A DNA stretch of 64,000 bases, taken from positions 1 through 64,000 of the forward strand of contig RSEH01000174.1 in assembly GCA_006503475.1 (NCBI GenBank), read 5' to 3'. Positions 28,238 through 37,121 of the stretch are shown piece by piece. A program made the position numbers and the translations under genes. Origin of the DNA: Stentor roeselii. Taxonomy: Eukaryota > Ciliophora > Heterotrichea > Heterotrichida > Stentoridae. The notes under the pieces are model-generated. The model worked only from the letters and a program-made list of their open reading frames with translations, did not search any database and had not been told where the DNA came from. Position 1 is the first letter of the stretch. Each line of letters opens with the position of its first letter.

Positions 28238-28251
28238 GTAGAAAATAATAA
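28238..28251. promoter_or_regulatory. 14-bp divergent intergenic gap (27491 gene / PAP2-like gene)
   Basis: gtagaaaataataa is all that separates two ATGs. Both start assignments rest on first in-frame ATGs. Promoter signals must lie within coding sequence. Confidence 0.5.
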
Positions 28252-29475
28252 ATGATAAACAACTCAGAAGTAAGGTCATCTGTGAACGAGGACCGAAAAG
28301 TCCTAACATTCCAGATCCTTAAAGTGATAGCAGGTATCTTATTCTTATTCATCATTCCACTCGAGTACCTAATAAACGGGACTCTCAGCGACATGGAAAG
28401 ATGGTCAATGCAGTGGATCCAGCATCGAAGAACAGACTCAGCAATCGACTTTTTCAAGACATTGACTTACATGGGGAATCATTTATTTTTAGTCATCGTT
28501 CTGCCTGTTCTCTACCATTTAATCGACGCGAGACTTGCGATGAAGATCACAATCGTGATGTGCTTAACAATGTACGTTCACAGCTTTTTAGCCCTGCTCT
28601 ATGTGGAGCCGAGACCTTTCTGGTACTCAGGAAATATCGAAGCTGAAATCTGTCAATCTGGTTTCGGTTCTCCAGCGCTAGAGTTGATGGTGACGACAGT
28701 GTTTTTCGTTTACATTTCGAACCAGGTATTAAAGAAATCGAGGATTAGAGTGCAGATAGTTGCTTATTTTTTTAGTTGTTGTATATCGATTCTTTACTTC
28801 ACTGCTGCGATGTACTTAGGAGAGCACTTCCCGCATCAGTGCCTTATTACCTGCTGTTATGCTTTTATCTTACTGACCGCGGCTTTTGCATTGGACCAGT
28901 ACATTTCAGAGCTTACTATCAAGTCTAACTACGGGTACAACGATAATAGGAAGAACTCGATTTACTTCTTCATCGCAACCATGGTCATGTTCTGTGTCAT
29001 CATCGCTACGAATAACTTGATCACACATAAGAAGGGCATCAGCATTCACTGGATCAAAAACGCTCTTCAACATTGCAGCAATGATTATAAAGTCAATGGA
29101 AACAGCTCGTTTTATGTCTCTGGCTGGATCTTTTACTTGCAAGGAGCGGTCTTTGGATGCATGTTCACTGCTAAGCAACTCTCGATGTACTGGTGGATGA
29201 CCGACTATTGGAAAAGAGTTGTCAGGGCTGCTGTTGCCGGAGGATTCGCTTATGGAGTCTTTGCTTTGTTCGGGTTGTTTGATTTTCAATATGACAACTC
29301 GACTTATGTCTTTAAGTATGTCGCACCGTTGTTGATTATCAGTTTCGTTGTTTATGGAATCATGCCGATTTTGTTTGCTAAAGTTCATTTGGCTCTTACT
29401 ATGTCACCCTCTGCTGATGATGAAGATCAACTCACTGAACACTTTGGAGGTATTAGAAATGATTTTAGAAATTAG
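28252..29475 (+). CDS. PAP2-superfamily-like multipass membrane protein, probably inactive phosphatase
   Basis: 407 residues with about nine hydrophobic segments. The PAP2/glucose-6-phosphatase layout is visible: RP motif in LYVEPRPFWYSG, then ICQSGFGSPALE where active members have FGxPSGH, then YLGEHFPHQ where active members have SRxYLGxHxPxD. The motif-2 histidine is replaced by Glu and the motif-1 Lys and motif-3 Arg and Asp are missing; only the RP pair and the motif-3 His remain. It is therefore probably a non-catalytic homologue that may bind lipids. Confidence is high for a membrane protein and moderate for the family. Confidence 0.7.
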   Translation: MINNSEVRSSVNEDRKVLTFQILKVIAGILFLFIIPLEYLINGTLSDMERWSMQWIQHRRTDSAIDFFKTLTYMGNHLFLVIVLPVLYHLIDARLAMKITIVMCLTMYVHSFLALLYVEPRPFWYSGNIEAEICQSGFGSPALELMVTTVFFVYISNQVLKKSRIRVQIVAYFFSCCISILYFTAAMYLGEHFPHQCLITCCYAFILLTAAFALDQYISELTIKSNYGYNDNRKNSIYFFIATMVMFCVIIATNNLITHKKGISIHWIKNALQHCSNDYKVNGNSSFYVSGWIFYLQGAVFGCMFTAKQLSMYWWMTDYWKRVVRAAVAGGFAYGVFALFGLFDFQYDNSTYVFKYVAPLLIISFVVYGIMPILFAKVHLALTMSPSADDEDQLTEHFGGIRNDFRN

Positions 29476-29600
29476 TGTAAGTTAGATAATTATCAAGGAG
29501 ATGATGTATTATTTATTCTTGGATTTAATTAATTTAAGTTTAAATTGGGTTTAAGTTTAGAGATGAATTATGATATGGATTTAATAGAGTAGATATTAGT

Positions 29601-30743
29601 ATGGATTCAAAATCACCTGATATTTCAAGCAGCAAACCAGAAGCTGTTGTCTTGACTATACAGCTTGACTCAGGTGTTAAGGACTGTTTGTACATCAACT
29701 CAGATGATGATCCTAAAACTTTAGCTAAGGATTTTTCTTTTAAGCATACTTTAGATAAGCCGTTGACTGAGACCCTTGAACGAATGATTCATGAAGAAAT
29801 GAAAGTATTTAAATCCTTCACCCAAAAGAAAAAATCTCCTCAAGCCCGAGGAATCCACAACCGTCTTTACATGGATAGTCGAATCTCCCGAAGATCAAAC
29901 AAAAAGCAATCCGACCCAGCTCCATCAGTTCAATACTCTCAAATAAACTACGGCCAAGTGATGTACGATCAAAGCAAAGAGATCCAAAAAGACAAATGGC
30001 GGGAAAAGGCAAATCTCCGAAACGAACTAAAAACAAAAGAAACAAAAGAACTGACTTTCCACCCTTCAATCCCAGGAAACTCTTTCACCGGTTCAAGCCT
30101 CTCCGAGCTGCACCTCACGAAGCCAATCGTCAGGAATCAATTCGCTCCATTAACAGTTCGAGAGCTTAAAGAATGTTCTTTCAAGCCCTCGGTGCATTCA
30201 ACTCCCAACCTCCAAAGCACTGGAAATATTCATGAAAGGCTTTATAGACAAGCAGCTGTTCAGAAGAAAGTACAAAAAGTCAACGTCCGCCCTCAGACGG
30301 TGAAAAGCTTTGAGGAAAGGGCGGAAACAGTGAATCGACTTCTTAATTCTCATCTGAGGACACAGGCCCATGTCAGAAGAATTCAGGAAAAAGAAGGACT
30401 TTTAGACCCTCGCAGCTTGCAGAGTGAAAAAAGTGAAAAAAGCGAAAAAAATGAAAAAAATGATGTTCAGAGTGATTTGGGAAAAGAAGACATTTTTCAT
30501 GTTTATCGCGTTGACTGCTTTAAAAAAATTTTCCAGATGCTTGACTCAGATTTAGATGGACTGATTTCAAGGGAAAAGATCGAACTTGGGAACTTTGAAG
30601 AGGAATTTGTAGAGATTTTTTTGAAGTATTTTATGAAAGACCTTGGAAAACCAGTTGAAGTTAACCAGTTTGTGACGATCATGGAACATGGAGTTTGCTT
30701 TTTGAATATTCGTGATAGAATCGTGATTTTAAAGAGAAGATGA
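29601..30743 (+). CDS. Axonemal-type protein with TFxPxI/ERLY motifs and an EF-hand
   Basis: 380 residues. The N-terminal ~65 residues look like a small ubiquitin-like or PB1-like fold (VVLTIQLDSG, SDDDPKTLAKDF, then a helix). The centre carries repeats typical of protist flagellar proteins: GIHNRLYMDS and NIHERLYRQA; ELTFHPSIPG and ECSFKPSV. Near residue 310 is an EF-hand-like loop (DSDLDGLISREK, D-x-D-x-D-G-x-I). Probably a ciliary or cortical structural protein that may sense calcium. The stop is TGA immediately followed by TAA; it ends 29 bp from the convergent ALDH-like gene. Confidence 0.72.
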   Translation: MDSKSPDISSSKPEAVVLTIQLDSGVKDCLYINSDDDPKTLAKDFSFKHTLDKPLTETLERMIHEEMKVFKSFTQKKKSPQARGIHNRLYMDSRISRRSNKKQSDPAPSVQYSQINYGQVMYDQSKEIQKDKWREKANLRNELKTKETKELTFHPSIPGNSFTGSSLSELHLTKPIVRNQFAPLTVRELKECSFKPSVHSTPNLQSTGNIHERLYRQAAVQKKVQKVNVRPQTVKSFEERAETVNRLLNSHLRTQAHVRRIQEKEGLLDPRSLQSEKSEKSEKNEKNDVQSDLGKEDIFHVYRVDCFKKIFQMLDSDLDGLISREKIELGNFEEEFVEIFLKYFMKDLGKPVEVNQFVTIMEHGVCFLNIRDRIVILKRR

Positions 30744-30772
30744 TAATTTGTAATTGATTTAGCTAGAAACAC

Positions 30773-32223
30773 TTAAAACTTTACCTGTATCGACTTAGTC
30801 TGGTAAAAATGTCTAAAGCTGAATTGAGAAAAAACCGTGTTTCTTCCTGATAACTTCCTTCCACTCATGGGAATCCTCGCATCAAAGCTATAAGCTGAAT
30901 TAGCTAAAACAGTTCCAGCATTAATTTCCATTAAAATCCTTTCAATCCTTTGAGGATCCTGTGAGTAAACCCCTCCAATGAGTCCATATTCAGTGCCATT
31001 GATTCTCTTAACAGCTTCCTCATCACTTTCGACAGTATCAACAATTAAAATCGGTCCAAAGTTTTCAACTCTCTACATAATTCTAACCATGATAGGAAAC
31101 GAGTCATCAACTCCAGTGACAATAGTAGGTTCAAAGAACCTTCCCCTTCCATTTTCATCATTAACAGCATTTCCTCCACACAAGACCTGCCCTCCACTTC
31201 CAACAGCGTCTTCCAAGCTCTTAACAAGTGTGTCAATAGTATCAGGTTCCGTGATAGGTCCCAAAGTTGTCATATCGTCCATGGGGTCTCCGATAGAGTA
31301 ACTCATCACCAGCGGCTCGGCAAGTGAAAGGAACTCTTCATATCGACTTTTATGTACAAAGACTCTCGAGTACCTGAAACTTGACTGCCCCGAATTGTCC
31401 ATTGCGGACTTGATGATCTGTGAAGCGCTTTTTCCTAAATTCGCATCTTCTGCGACGTAGACTCCGTTGTTCGAACTGAGAAACAGCCCGATGTCGATGA
31501 AGCTCTTGTGAGCGATTTCTCGATATAAAGTCCTGCCAGTTTCACTGTGACCCACTAGGTGAACGTAACTGATACTTGGAAGTTGAAGGATTTTTGAGAT
31601 GTCCTTCGTGTGTAGAAGAGTGTCTTGGACTAGTCCTGAGGATCCTGCAGATTCAAAGGCCTTGGTAAAGCGAACTGCTGATAACGGGGTGTATGGAGAA
31701 GGCTTTATTATCACTGGGTTACCTGAAAGCACTGCCGGGACTAGTGATGAGACCAGGGAGATCAATGGGTAGTTGTAAGGACTTAACAAGAACACTGGAC
31801 CGATGGGCTCTTTCAGAATTTTCTTGTAAGAGGACTCAGATAACTCCAGGGTCAAGGGACTGAGTTCTTCAATTGCTTGAGATGAGTAAGTCTTCGCTAT
31901 TGCAAGTGTTGTTGATACTTCTTTTAAACTCTGCTTGTAGGGCTTTCCCATTTGATCAGTGATTTCTTTCGCGATTTCTTCTTTGTTCTAATTAAAAATA
32001 CCTCCTGGAAGTACTTCATTGCTGACTCAACAAGAGATACTCGCTCTTCAACTTTTGTGTTTTTGAAAGAATTGAATACATCTGAAGCGATTTCTAATCT
32101 TTTTTCTCCTTCAGAGTAACTCTGGTATGGAACTTCAGCTAAGGTCTAAGTGAAAAATACTTCAAAGGTGTAAGGGTTCTCGATTTTTAGGATTGAGGCC
32201 CATCTCAGAAGTTTTTTAAGCAT
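30773..32223 (-). CDS. Aldehyde dehydrogenase superfamily protein, catalytic residues replaced (4 exons)
   Basis: About 468 residues from ATG 32223 after removing introns at 32146-32160, 31988-32001 and 31073-31087. Exons run 21, 48, 300 and 100 codons including the stop, all phase 0. The fold is ALDH (semialdehyde dehydrogenase-like): NKEEIAKEITDQMGKP, GPVFLLSPYNYPL, GNPVIIKPSPYTP, HLVGHSETGR, GPITEPDTID, FGPILIVDT. The catalytic cysteine site (GQxC) reads NSGQSSFRYSR and the general-base site (LELGG) reads IDIGLF, so both key residues are changed. Probably a pseudoenzyme or an enzyme of altered chemistry. Confidence 0.85.
31073..31087 (-). other. 15-nt intron 3 of the ALDH-like gene
   Basis: gttagaattatgtag, A at position 10, in-frame TAG. 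Removal gives FPIM-RVENFGPIL, matching the ALDH consensus PIMREExFGPIL. Confidence 0.9.
31988..32001 (-). other. Candidate 14-nt intron 2 of the ALDH-like gene
   Basis: gtatttttaattag counts as 14 nt. Its removal alone restores the frame between MKYFQE and NKEEIAKEIT. One more T in the T-run would make a standard 15-nt intron with A at position 10, so a miscounted homopolymer is possible. Confidence 0.6.
32146..32160 (-). other. 15-nt intron 1 of the ALDH-like gene
   Basis: gtatttttcacttag, A at position 10, in-frame TAG. Removal joins IENPYTFE to TLAEVPYQS. Confidence 0.9.
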
Positions 32224-32258
32224 TTATTAAGATGTGAGGTGGAAAGAATTATTTAACA

Positions 32259-32594
32259 TTAAATCGCTTTTGCGATTGGAAGAGTCGAAAATTCACCTCT
32301 TATCTTTTGGACTAGATTTGTTGATGATTTCAAAGCGTTTCTGGAAACTACTCGCGTTGATTTGATTATTGGGTTGTTAAAAGAATTTTGTAATATTAGG
32401 CGGCTTGATAGGTTTGAACAGCCTGTTGGGGAACTTGAAGAAATTTCATCGCATCTTTCAAATTCGGTTAATTCGTTGTCGCTTTGAATTACCTCGTTTT
32501 CCGGAATGTTGTTTTCACCGAATTCTGGGAATGTGCTGTTGCGGCATATTGTGTCGGGGCAGAAACAAGAGACTTTTGAGGAAAAATTACCCAT
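32259..32594 (-). CDS. Small N-acylated protein, unknown
   Basis: 111 residues starting MGNFSSKVSCFC. Gly2 and Ser6 fit N-myristoylation, and nearby cysteines could be palmitoylated. The rest is Ser/Asn/Glu-rich without a recognised domain. Likely a small membrane-tethered peripheral protein. The upstream region to 33834 has no intact gene. Confidence 0.6.
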   Translation of the reverse strand: MGNFSSKVSCFCPDTICRNSTFPEFGENNIPENEVIQSDNELTEFERCDEISSSSPTGCSNLSSRLILQNSFNNPIIKSTRVVSRNALKSSTNLVQKIRGEFSTLPIAKAI

Positions 32595-33012
32595 TTTAGA
32601 ATTATTTAAATTGCAAGAAACCCGGATTTGTTAAGTTTTAATAGATTGAGAGGTTTGAATTAGTTAGATGTTGGTGAATGATGATAATTTTTAGGTTAGG
32701 AGGTTTTTTTAGGTACTTTTTGGAATTAAGTAGATTTTTGAGATTTCTATAATTTACATTATTCAAATAGGATTATTCGGAGAAGTTGAATTTTAATTTG
32801 CTTATCAAAGTTAATTTAAAGTCAGTAAATTTTTAATCAATAAGAATTTCTCTTTTAACAACAATTTTAAATCTATCAAAAAAAATCATTATTTATTTCC
32901 TCAAAAATTAGTTTGCTCTCAACCTTCGATTTAATTTTCTATAAGTTTTCGAAATACTCTCAGTAACTTCCCAAGACCCTTAGTTTGGGTACTTCATAAC
33001 TTTCATTACCTC

Positions 33013-33680
33013 GAATATGCAAAATAGCCAAAAATAAAGCGGCCTGGGTGTAAAAAACTTATAAAATTCTTTATTTTGAAAAGGCGTGAAGTTAGGGTAT
33101 TGGGATCAAAATCAACTGACTGATGCAATCAAATAACAGCTAAAATTTCGAAATCAAACAACTGTTCAAAACAAATCTCTGAAATTACTTGAAAATAACT
33201 ATGAAAATATTGAACCAAGTACACAAAGTACCCTGTTGCCTTCAAAAATCTTTTGAAAATTTCTTCAACTTCCGAGTTATCCATAAATTTCTTCTTATGA
33301 ATAAAAAAAGTTGAATTGATAATTGAACAGTTTTCTGCAACTCTTCTGAATTTTCAATCCATCTAAGTAGATGGAATATTTCAAGATTTGTCGCTTCAAT
33401 TGTAAAAGCATGATGTTAATCTTGTTCTTTGTATGATGGGCACTCTCGTTTGCTGATATCATGAAAAATTAACGAAAATTATGATCTTTGGTTTTTTCTA
33501 GATATTGATTTAAATCCTTAAGGGTGAAGACCAGACAAACTGCTGATAATTAATGATCATTGATGTGTCTTTTTGGAGCTCACCTACTTTTTTCCAGTCT
33601 TTTTCAAATAATTGAAAAAGATCTTGTTCTAGTTGTGAGAGGTCGGAACGGATCTTTTTCAATTGATATTTGGTTTTCAT
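33013..33680 (-). pseudogene. Decayed protein-coding gene of unknown family
   Basis: From an ATG at 33680 the minus strand reads 56 codons of coding-like sequence (QLKKIRSDLSQLEQDLFQLF, then KDWKKVGELQ). It continues in shifting frames with LNQYLEKTKDHNF, NLEIFHLLRWIENSEELQ, FMDNSEVEEIFKRFLKATGY and VSEICFEQLFDFE-like stretches before losing coding character near 33013. Stops and frame changes between these cannot be explained by 15-nt introns, so it looks like a host gene decaying. No family recognised. The rest of 32595-33834 shows nothing. Confidence 0.45.
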
Positions 33681-33834
33681 AACGTGACAGATGTGGATTT
33701 ATAGGTGAATTTGATTTAATTTTCTTAGTGATGTGACTTGACAGGGGGTAAACACTAAGAATCAAAAACTCTAAATATTGAAACTTCCCTTATTAATCCA
33801 TAGTTAATAATAAAAAATCCTTGATCAGATAATA

Positions 33835-34761
33835 ATGCGTAAGCAATCAAACCAACCTAGTTCCTTAAGCGAAAACCAGAAAATCTCAAACACAGACAAA
33901 GGAAGTCTATGCAAATCTTCAAGACTCTCAATAAGAAGATGCTCCTTTAAGCAACTCGCACATTTGCATCATGGCCACATCACTCGAAGATTGACCCAAC
34001 TTCCATTAAACCAAACTCCTGACCTATTAAAACAAGGAAGCCTTCCACCTTTGCTCTCTCCTTCAAGACAGTCATTTTTAGTGAAGCCGAGTCATCGAGA
34101 TATCGTAGAACTTGCAAAATTGATTGTTTCTCTTCCAGTTAAAATTAATTTTTTAAGCAAAGTGATGAACCTGCCTCTTTTTTCAGAAACTCGGAAAACT
34201 TTGATTATTGACTTGGATGAAACTTTGACTCACACTGTTAAAAAAGATGAATCATCACAAGTTACTCTAGAAATCAAAGAAGCAGAGAAAATTTCAATCA
34301 ATGTTAGGCCTTTTGTTATTGAATTTTTAAAATTCGCAAGTAATGAGTTCGAAGTCGTGGTTTTTACTGCTTCTAAACAGAAATATGCAGATACTATTTT
34401 AGACTACCTCGACCCCACTGGTAAATTAATTCACTACAGACTTTATAGGGAGCAATGCTATTGTTTTAATGGAAATTTTATCAAAGATATCAGGATTCTA
34501 GGAGGAAGAGACATGAGAAACGTTATCATAGTTGATAATACTCTTAATAGCTTCGCTTTGCAAGTAGAAAACGGAATCCCTATAACAACCTGGACCTCTG
34601 ACCCAAAAGATCAGCAGCTGAAACTACTCATCGACTACTTAAAAATTCTAAAAATCGCAAGAGATGTAAGAACCGTCAACAGAAATACTTTCGGAATCAG
34701 TAATCTTGTAAACGGAGAAATAATCCTCTCCAGAAACCAGAATGTAACTTTAAGTAATTAA
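33835..34761 (+). CDS. FCP/SCP-type (NLI-interacting factor-like) phosphatase
   Basis: 308 residues. A disordered basic N-terminus of about 100 residues is followed by a HAD-fold FCP/SCP domain at about 120-290. The catalytic signature DLDETLTHT (DxDxT/V) starts near residue 125. VRPFVIEFLKFAS and VVVFTASKQKYADTILDYLDP follow, with YRLYREQC, then IILGGRD-like and VIIVDNTLNSF. All key aspartates are present. These enzymes dephosphorylate phosphoserines, classically in the RNA polymerase II tail; ciliates have many paralogues with other substrates. Single exon. Confidence 0.93.
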   Translation: MRKQSNQPSSLSENQKISNTDKGSLCKSSRLSIRRCSFKQLAHLHHGHITRRLTQLPLNQTPDLLKQGSLPPLLSPSRQSFLVKPSHRDIVELAKLIVSLPVKINFLSKVMNLPLFSETRKTLIIDLDETLTHTVKKDESSQVTLEIKEAEKISINVRPFVIEFLKFASNEFEVVVFTASKQKYADTILDYLDPTGKLIHYRLYREQCYCFNGNFIKDIRILGGRDMRNVIIVDNTLNSFALQVENGIPITTWTSDPKDQQLKLLIDYLKILKIARDVRTVNRNTFGISNLVNGEIILSRNQNVTLSN

Positions 34762-34884
34762 AATTGCAAGAACCATTAAAACCAATAAAAAAATCATCAA
34801 AACAACCTCATCAAAATTGATCCAGATCCTTTAAAAGATCCACATGAAAAAATCCTCTAAATAAAAAAATCCAAAATAATCAAT

Positions 34885-35517
34885 ATGTCCATCGAGCTGC
34901 TGCGTTCACTCCACAACTCTCAGGACAACAGCGTCTGTTTCGAATGTACCAACAAAAAATCCAGTTGGATCTGCACAGAGCTCTGCATCTACCTCTGCAT
35001 AGACTGCGCCCACAAGTTGAAAAGCGAGTGTCCCGAAATCTTCATGATCAAATCAATCTCCTTATCCACCTGGTCCGAAGAAGAAATAGAAAAACTGTCA
35101 AATGGAGGCAACATGCGTTTAAAGTCCTTAATGAGCCAATACCGAATAGACACTCTGGAAATCCTTCAATTCAAATACTGCACAAAAGCCATTGATTACT
35201 ATAAACAAGTCCTCAAAGCAGAGCTTTTTAACACTCAAGCCCCGAAGCCTCCAGAACTGGAAGAAGGTCCTGTTTATTTGTTTCAAGAAAGGCTTTCCTG
35301 GTGGCAAAAGACGAAAAGGTCTTTTAAAGAGTTTTTGCATATTAAAGAAAAAAAACCTGACCCTGCAACAGTGCAACCGAGTTACTTCAACGCTCTTTGT
35401 GGACTAAGAGAATTTTCTTGCACTTATGCGAGTGAAGCTCTGACCAGCATCTCAGAAAGCTTTCAACCGAGTTACCAGAAGATGGAAGAAGGACTAACAA
35501 GTGACAACAACCGCTAA
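34885..35517 (+). CDS. ArfGAP-domain protein lacking the arginine finger
   Basis: 210 residues. Residues 5-110 match the ArfGAP zinc domain: CFEC, then 16 residues to CIDC, followed by AHKLKSECPEIFMIKSISL, STWSEEEIEKLSNGGN. The four zinc cysteines and the GGN motif are kept. The conserved arginine five residues after the last cysteine (CxxCx4R, the catalytic finger) is a Lys, and the following LGxH is lost. The remaining 100 residues have no recognised domain. Perhaps a binding rather than GAP-active homologue; ARF itself is encoded at the left end of the window. Confidence 0.8.
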   Translation: MSIELLRSLHNSQDNSVCFECTNKKSSWICTELCIYLCIDCAHKLKSECPEIFMIKSISLSTWSEEEIEKLSNGGNMRLKSLMSQYRIDTLEILQFKYCTKAIDYYKQVLKAELFNTQAPKPPELEEGPVYLFQERLSWWQKTKRSFKEFLHIKEKKPDPATVQPSYFNALCGLREFSCTYASEALTSISESFQPSYQKMEEGLTSDNNR

Positions 35518-35586
35518 AACTCAAGTAATAATCATAGAAAGGAGATTATAATTTAAATTACTCCATGAATTTTATCCATTAAAATA

Positions 35587-37047
35587 ATGGGTTGTTGTGC
35601 CTCTAGTGCTTCTGCTGCCTACTTTCCTACAAAACAACCTGACGGGCAAAGCGGGACAGCTCAGCCTTTTGTGAGAAACATGCAAAACATCAGGGAGTAC
35701 TATACAGTGGTTAAGTGTCTGGGAACTGGAAACTTTGGAAGTGTTTATCTCATTAAGGACAAGAGAAGTGGAGTAGAAAGGGTGGCAAAGGAACTTATTA
35801 AGACTTTGATTAATACTAACGTGACTGCTAAACTTGAAGCTGAACTCGCTGTTATTAAAAACTTGGTGAAATTTACATAGGAACATCCTTGCATCGTCAA
35901 AGTCTACGAGATCATTGAAACAAGCACCAGGATCTACATAATCACTGAGTACCTTAGTGGAGGAATCATGTTAAACCGCTATGCGGAAAGTCCGAAAATC
36001 ACTGAACGTCTTGCAGCTAAACTGATGTCAGACATCATTTTAGCCCTAAACTGCATCCACAAGTTAAAAATCCTTCATCTTGACGTGAAACCTGCGAATT
36101 TACTATTCGAAAGTGATGCTCCAGACTCACATATCAAACTCATCGATTTCGGAACTACCATCCTGCAGAAGTCTCAGTCCTTTTACAGTGACTCTGTGCA
36201 GTATATGGCTCCTGAATTGATCAACGGGATTCCGACTGTTAAAAGTGATATTTGGAGTGCAGGAGTCATTTTTTACTCCTTGATGACGGGCGACATGCCT
36301 TTCTGGGCTGAGAACCATGAAGGGACTGTTCATGAAATTGTTCATTCTCACCCTGACTTCACTGGCGCTCCTTGGGAAGGAAGAAGTCCTCAGGCGATTA
36401 CTTTGATTAAGAAAATGTTGAGTAAGAATCAAAAGGATCGACCCACTGCTGAGCAGATCTTGAGTGACCCTTGGTTAATGGCTTATAATCGAAATCTATT
36501 ATCTGATGAACCTTTTGATAAAGCTGTTCAGGAAGAAATTATTAAAACCAATGTAATTGAAATTTAGGCGCAAATTCATTTGGAAAAATCTATATTTTCT
36601 TTTATTTCAAATCAGGTGCTTAACTCCAAGGATATCAAAAAGTTGAAAGAAATGTTTAAAACACTTGATAAGGATGGAAGTGGAACTTTAACTATAGCTG
36701 AGCTAAACTCAGGTTATGACAGTCTTGGACTTCCCCCTCCAGCATCAATAGTAGAGTTAATGAAGAAGCTAGACACTGACGACAGCGGAAGCATCGATTA
36801 TTACGAGTTCTTGAAAGGAAGTGAAGACTGGACCAAGCTCTCAATGAAAAAAGACATGGACTTCGCTGCCCGGAAGTACGAAAAAGGAAGTGGTGCAAAG
36901 TTGAGTCTTGATGAACTAAAAGCCACCATTCCCGACATCCAGGGGACTGATTGGTACACCTGGCTCACTCAAGCAGACCAGAACGGAGACGGGTACATTA
37001 CCTTAGATGAGCTGAAGAAGTACCTCTCAGAAAAACTAGGAATTTAG
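35587..37047 (+). CDS. CDPK: Calcium-dependent protein kinase (CDPK), 3 exons
   Basis: 476 residues after removing 15-nt introns at 35866-35880 and 36553-36567. The N-terminus MGCCASS should be myristoylated and palmitoylated. Kinase domain at about 35-315: GTGNFGSVY, VAKELIK, LIDFGTT (DFG), APELINGIPTVKSDIW. The catalytic loop reads HLDVKPAN, so the HRD arginine is Leu. A junction (AQIHLEKSIFSFI) links to a calmodulin-like domain with four EF-hands: DKDGSGTLTIAE, DTDDSGSIDYYE, a degenerate third, and DQNGDGYITLDE. This is the classic CDPK layout: calcium binding frees the kinase at the membrane. The second intron stop would otherwise separate kinase and EF-hands. Confidence 0.95.
35866..35880 (+). 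other. 15-nt intron 1 of the CDPK gene
   Basis: gtgaaatttacatag, A at position 10, in-frame TAG. Removal gives VIKNL-EHPCIVKVYE. Confidence 0.92.
36553..36567 (+). other. 15-nt intron 2 of the CDPK gene
   Basis: gtaattgaaatttag, A at position 10, in-frame TAG. Removal joins the kinase domain to the junction and EF-hands. Confidence 0.92.
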
Positions 37048-37121
37048 ATAATTGCAAATCGTTCACAATAAAAAATAATCTAATTGATGACTATTCATAT
37101 TAATTCATACCAGAATTACTT

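Noticed and set aside
36580-37047. A separate calmodulin-like EF-hand gene
   Set aside because: Its frame begins with TTG and joins the upstream kinase exactly when the 15-nt intron at 36553 is removed, giving a standard CDPK.
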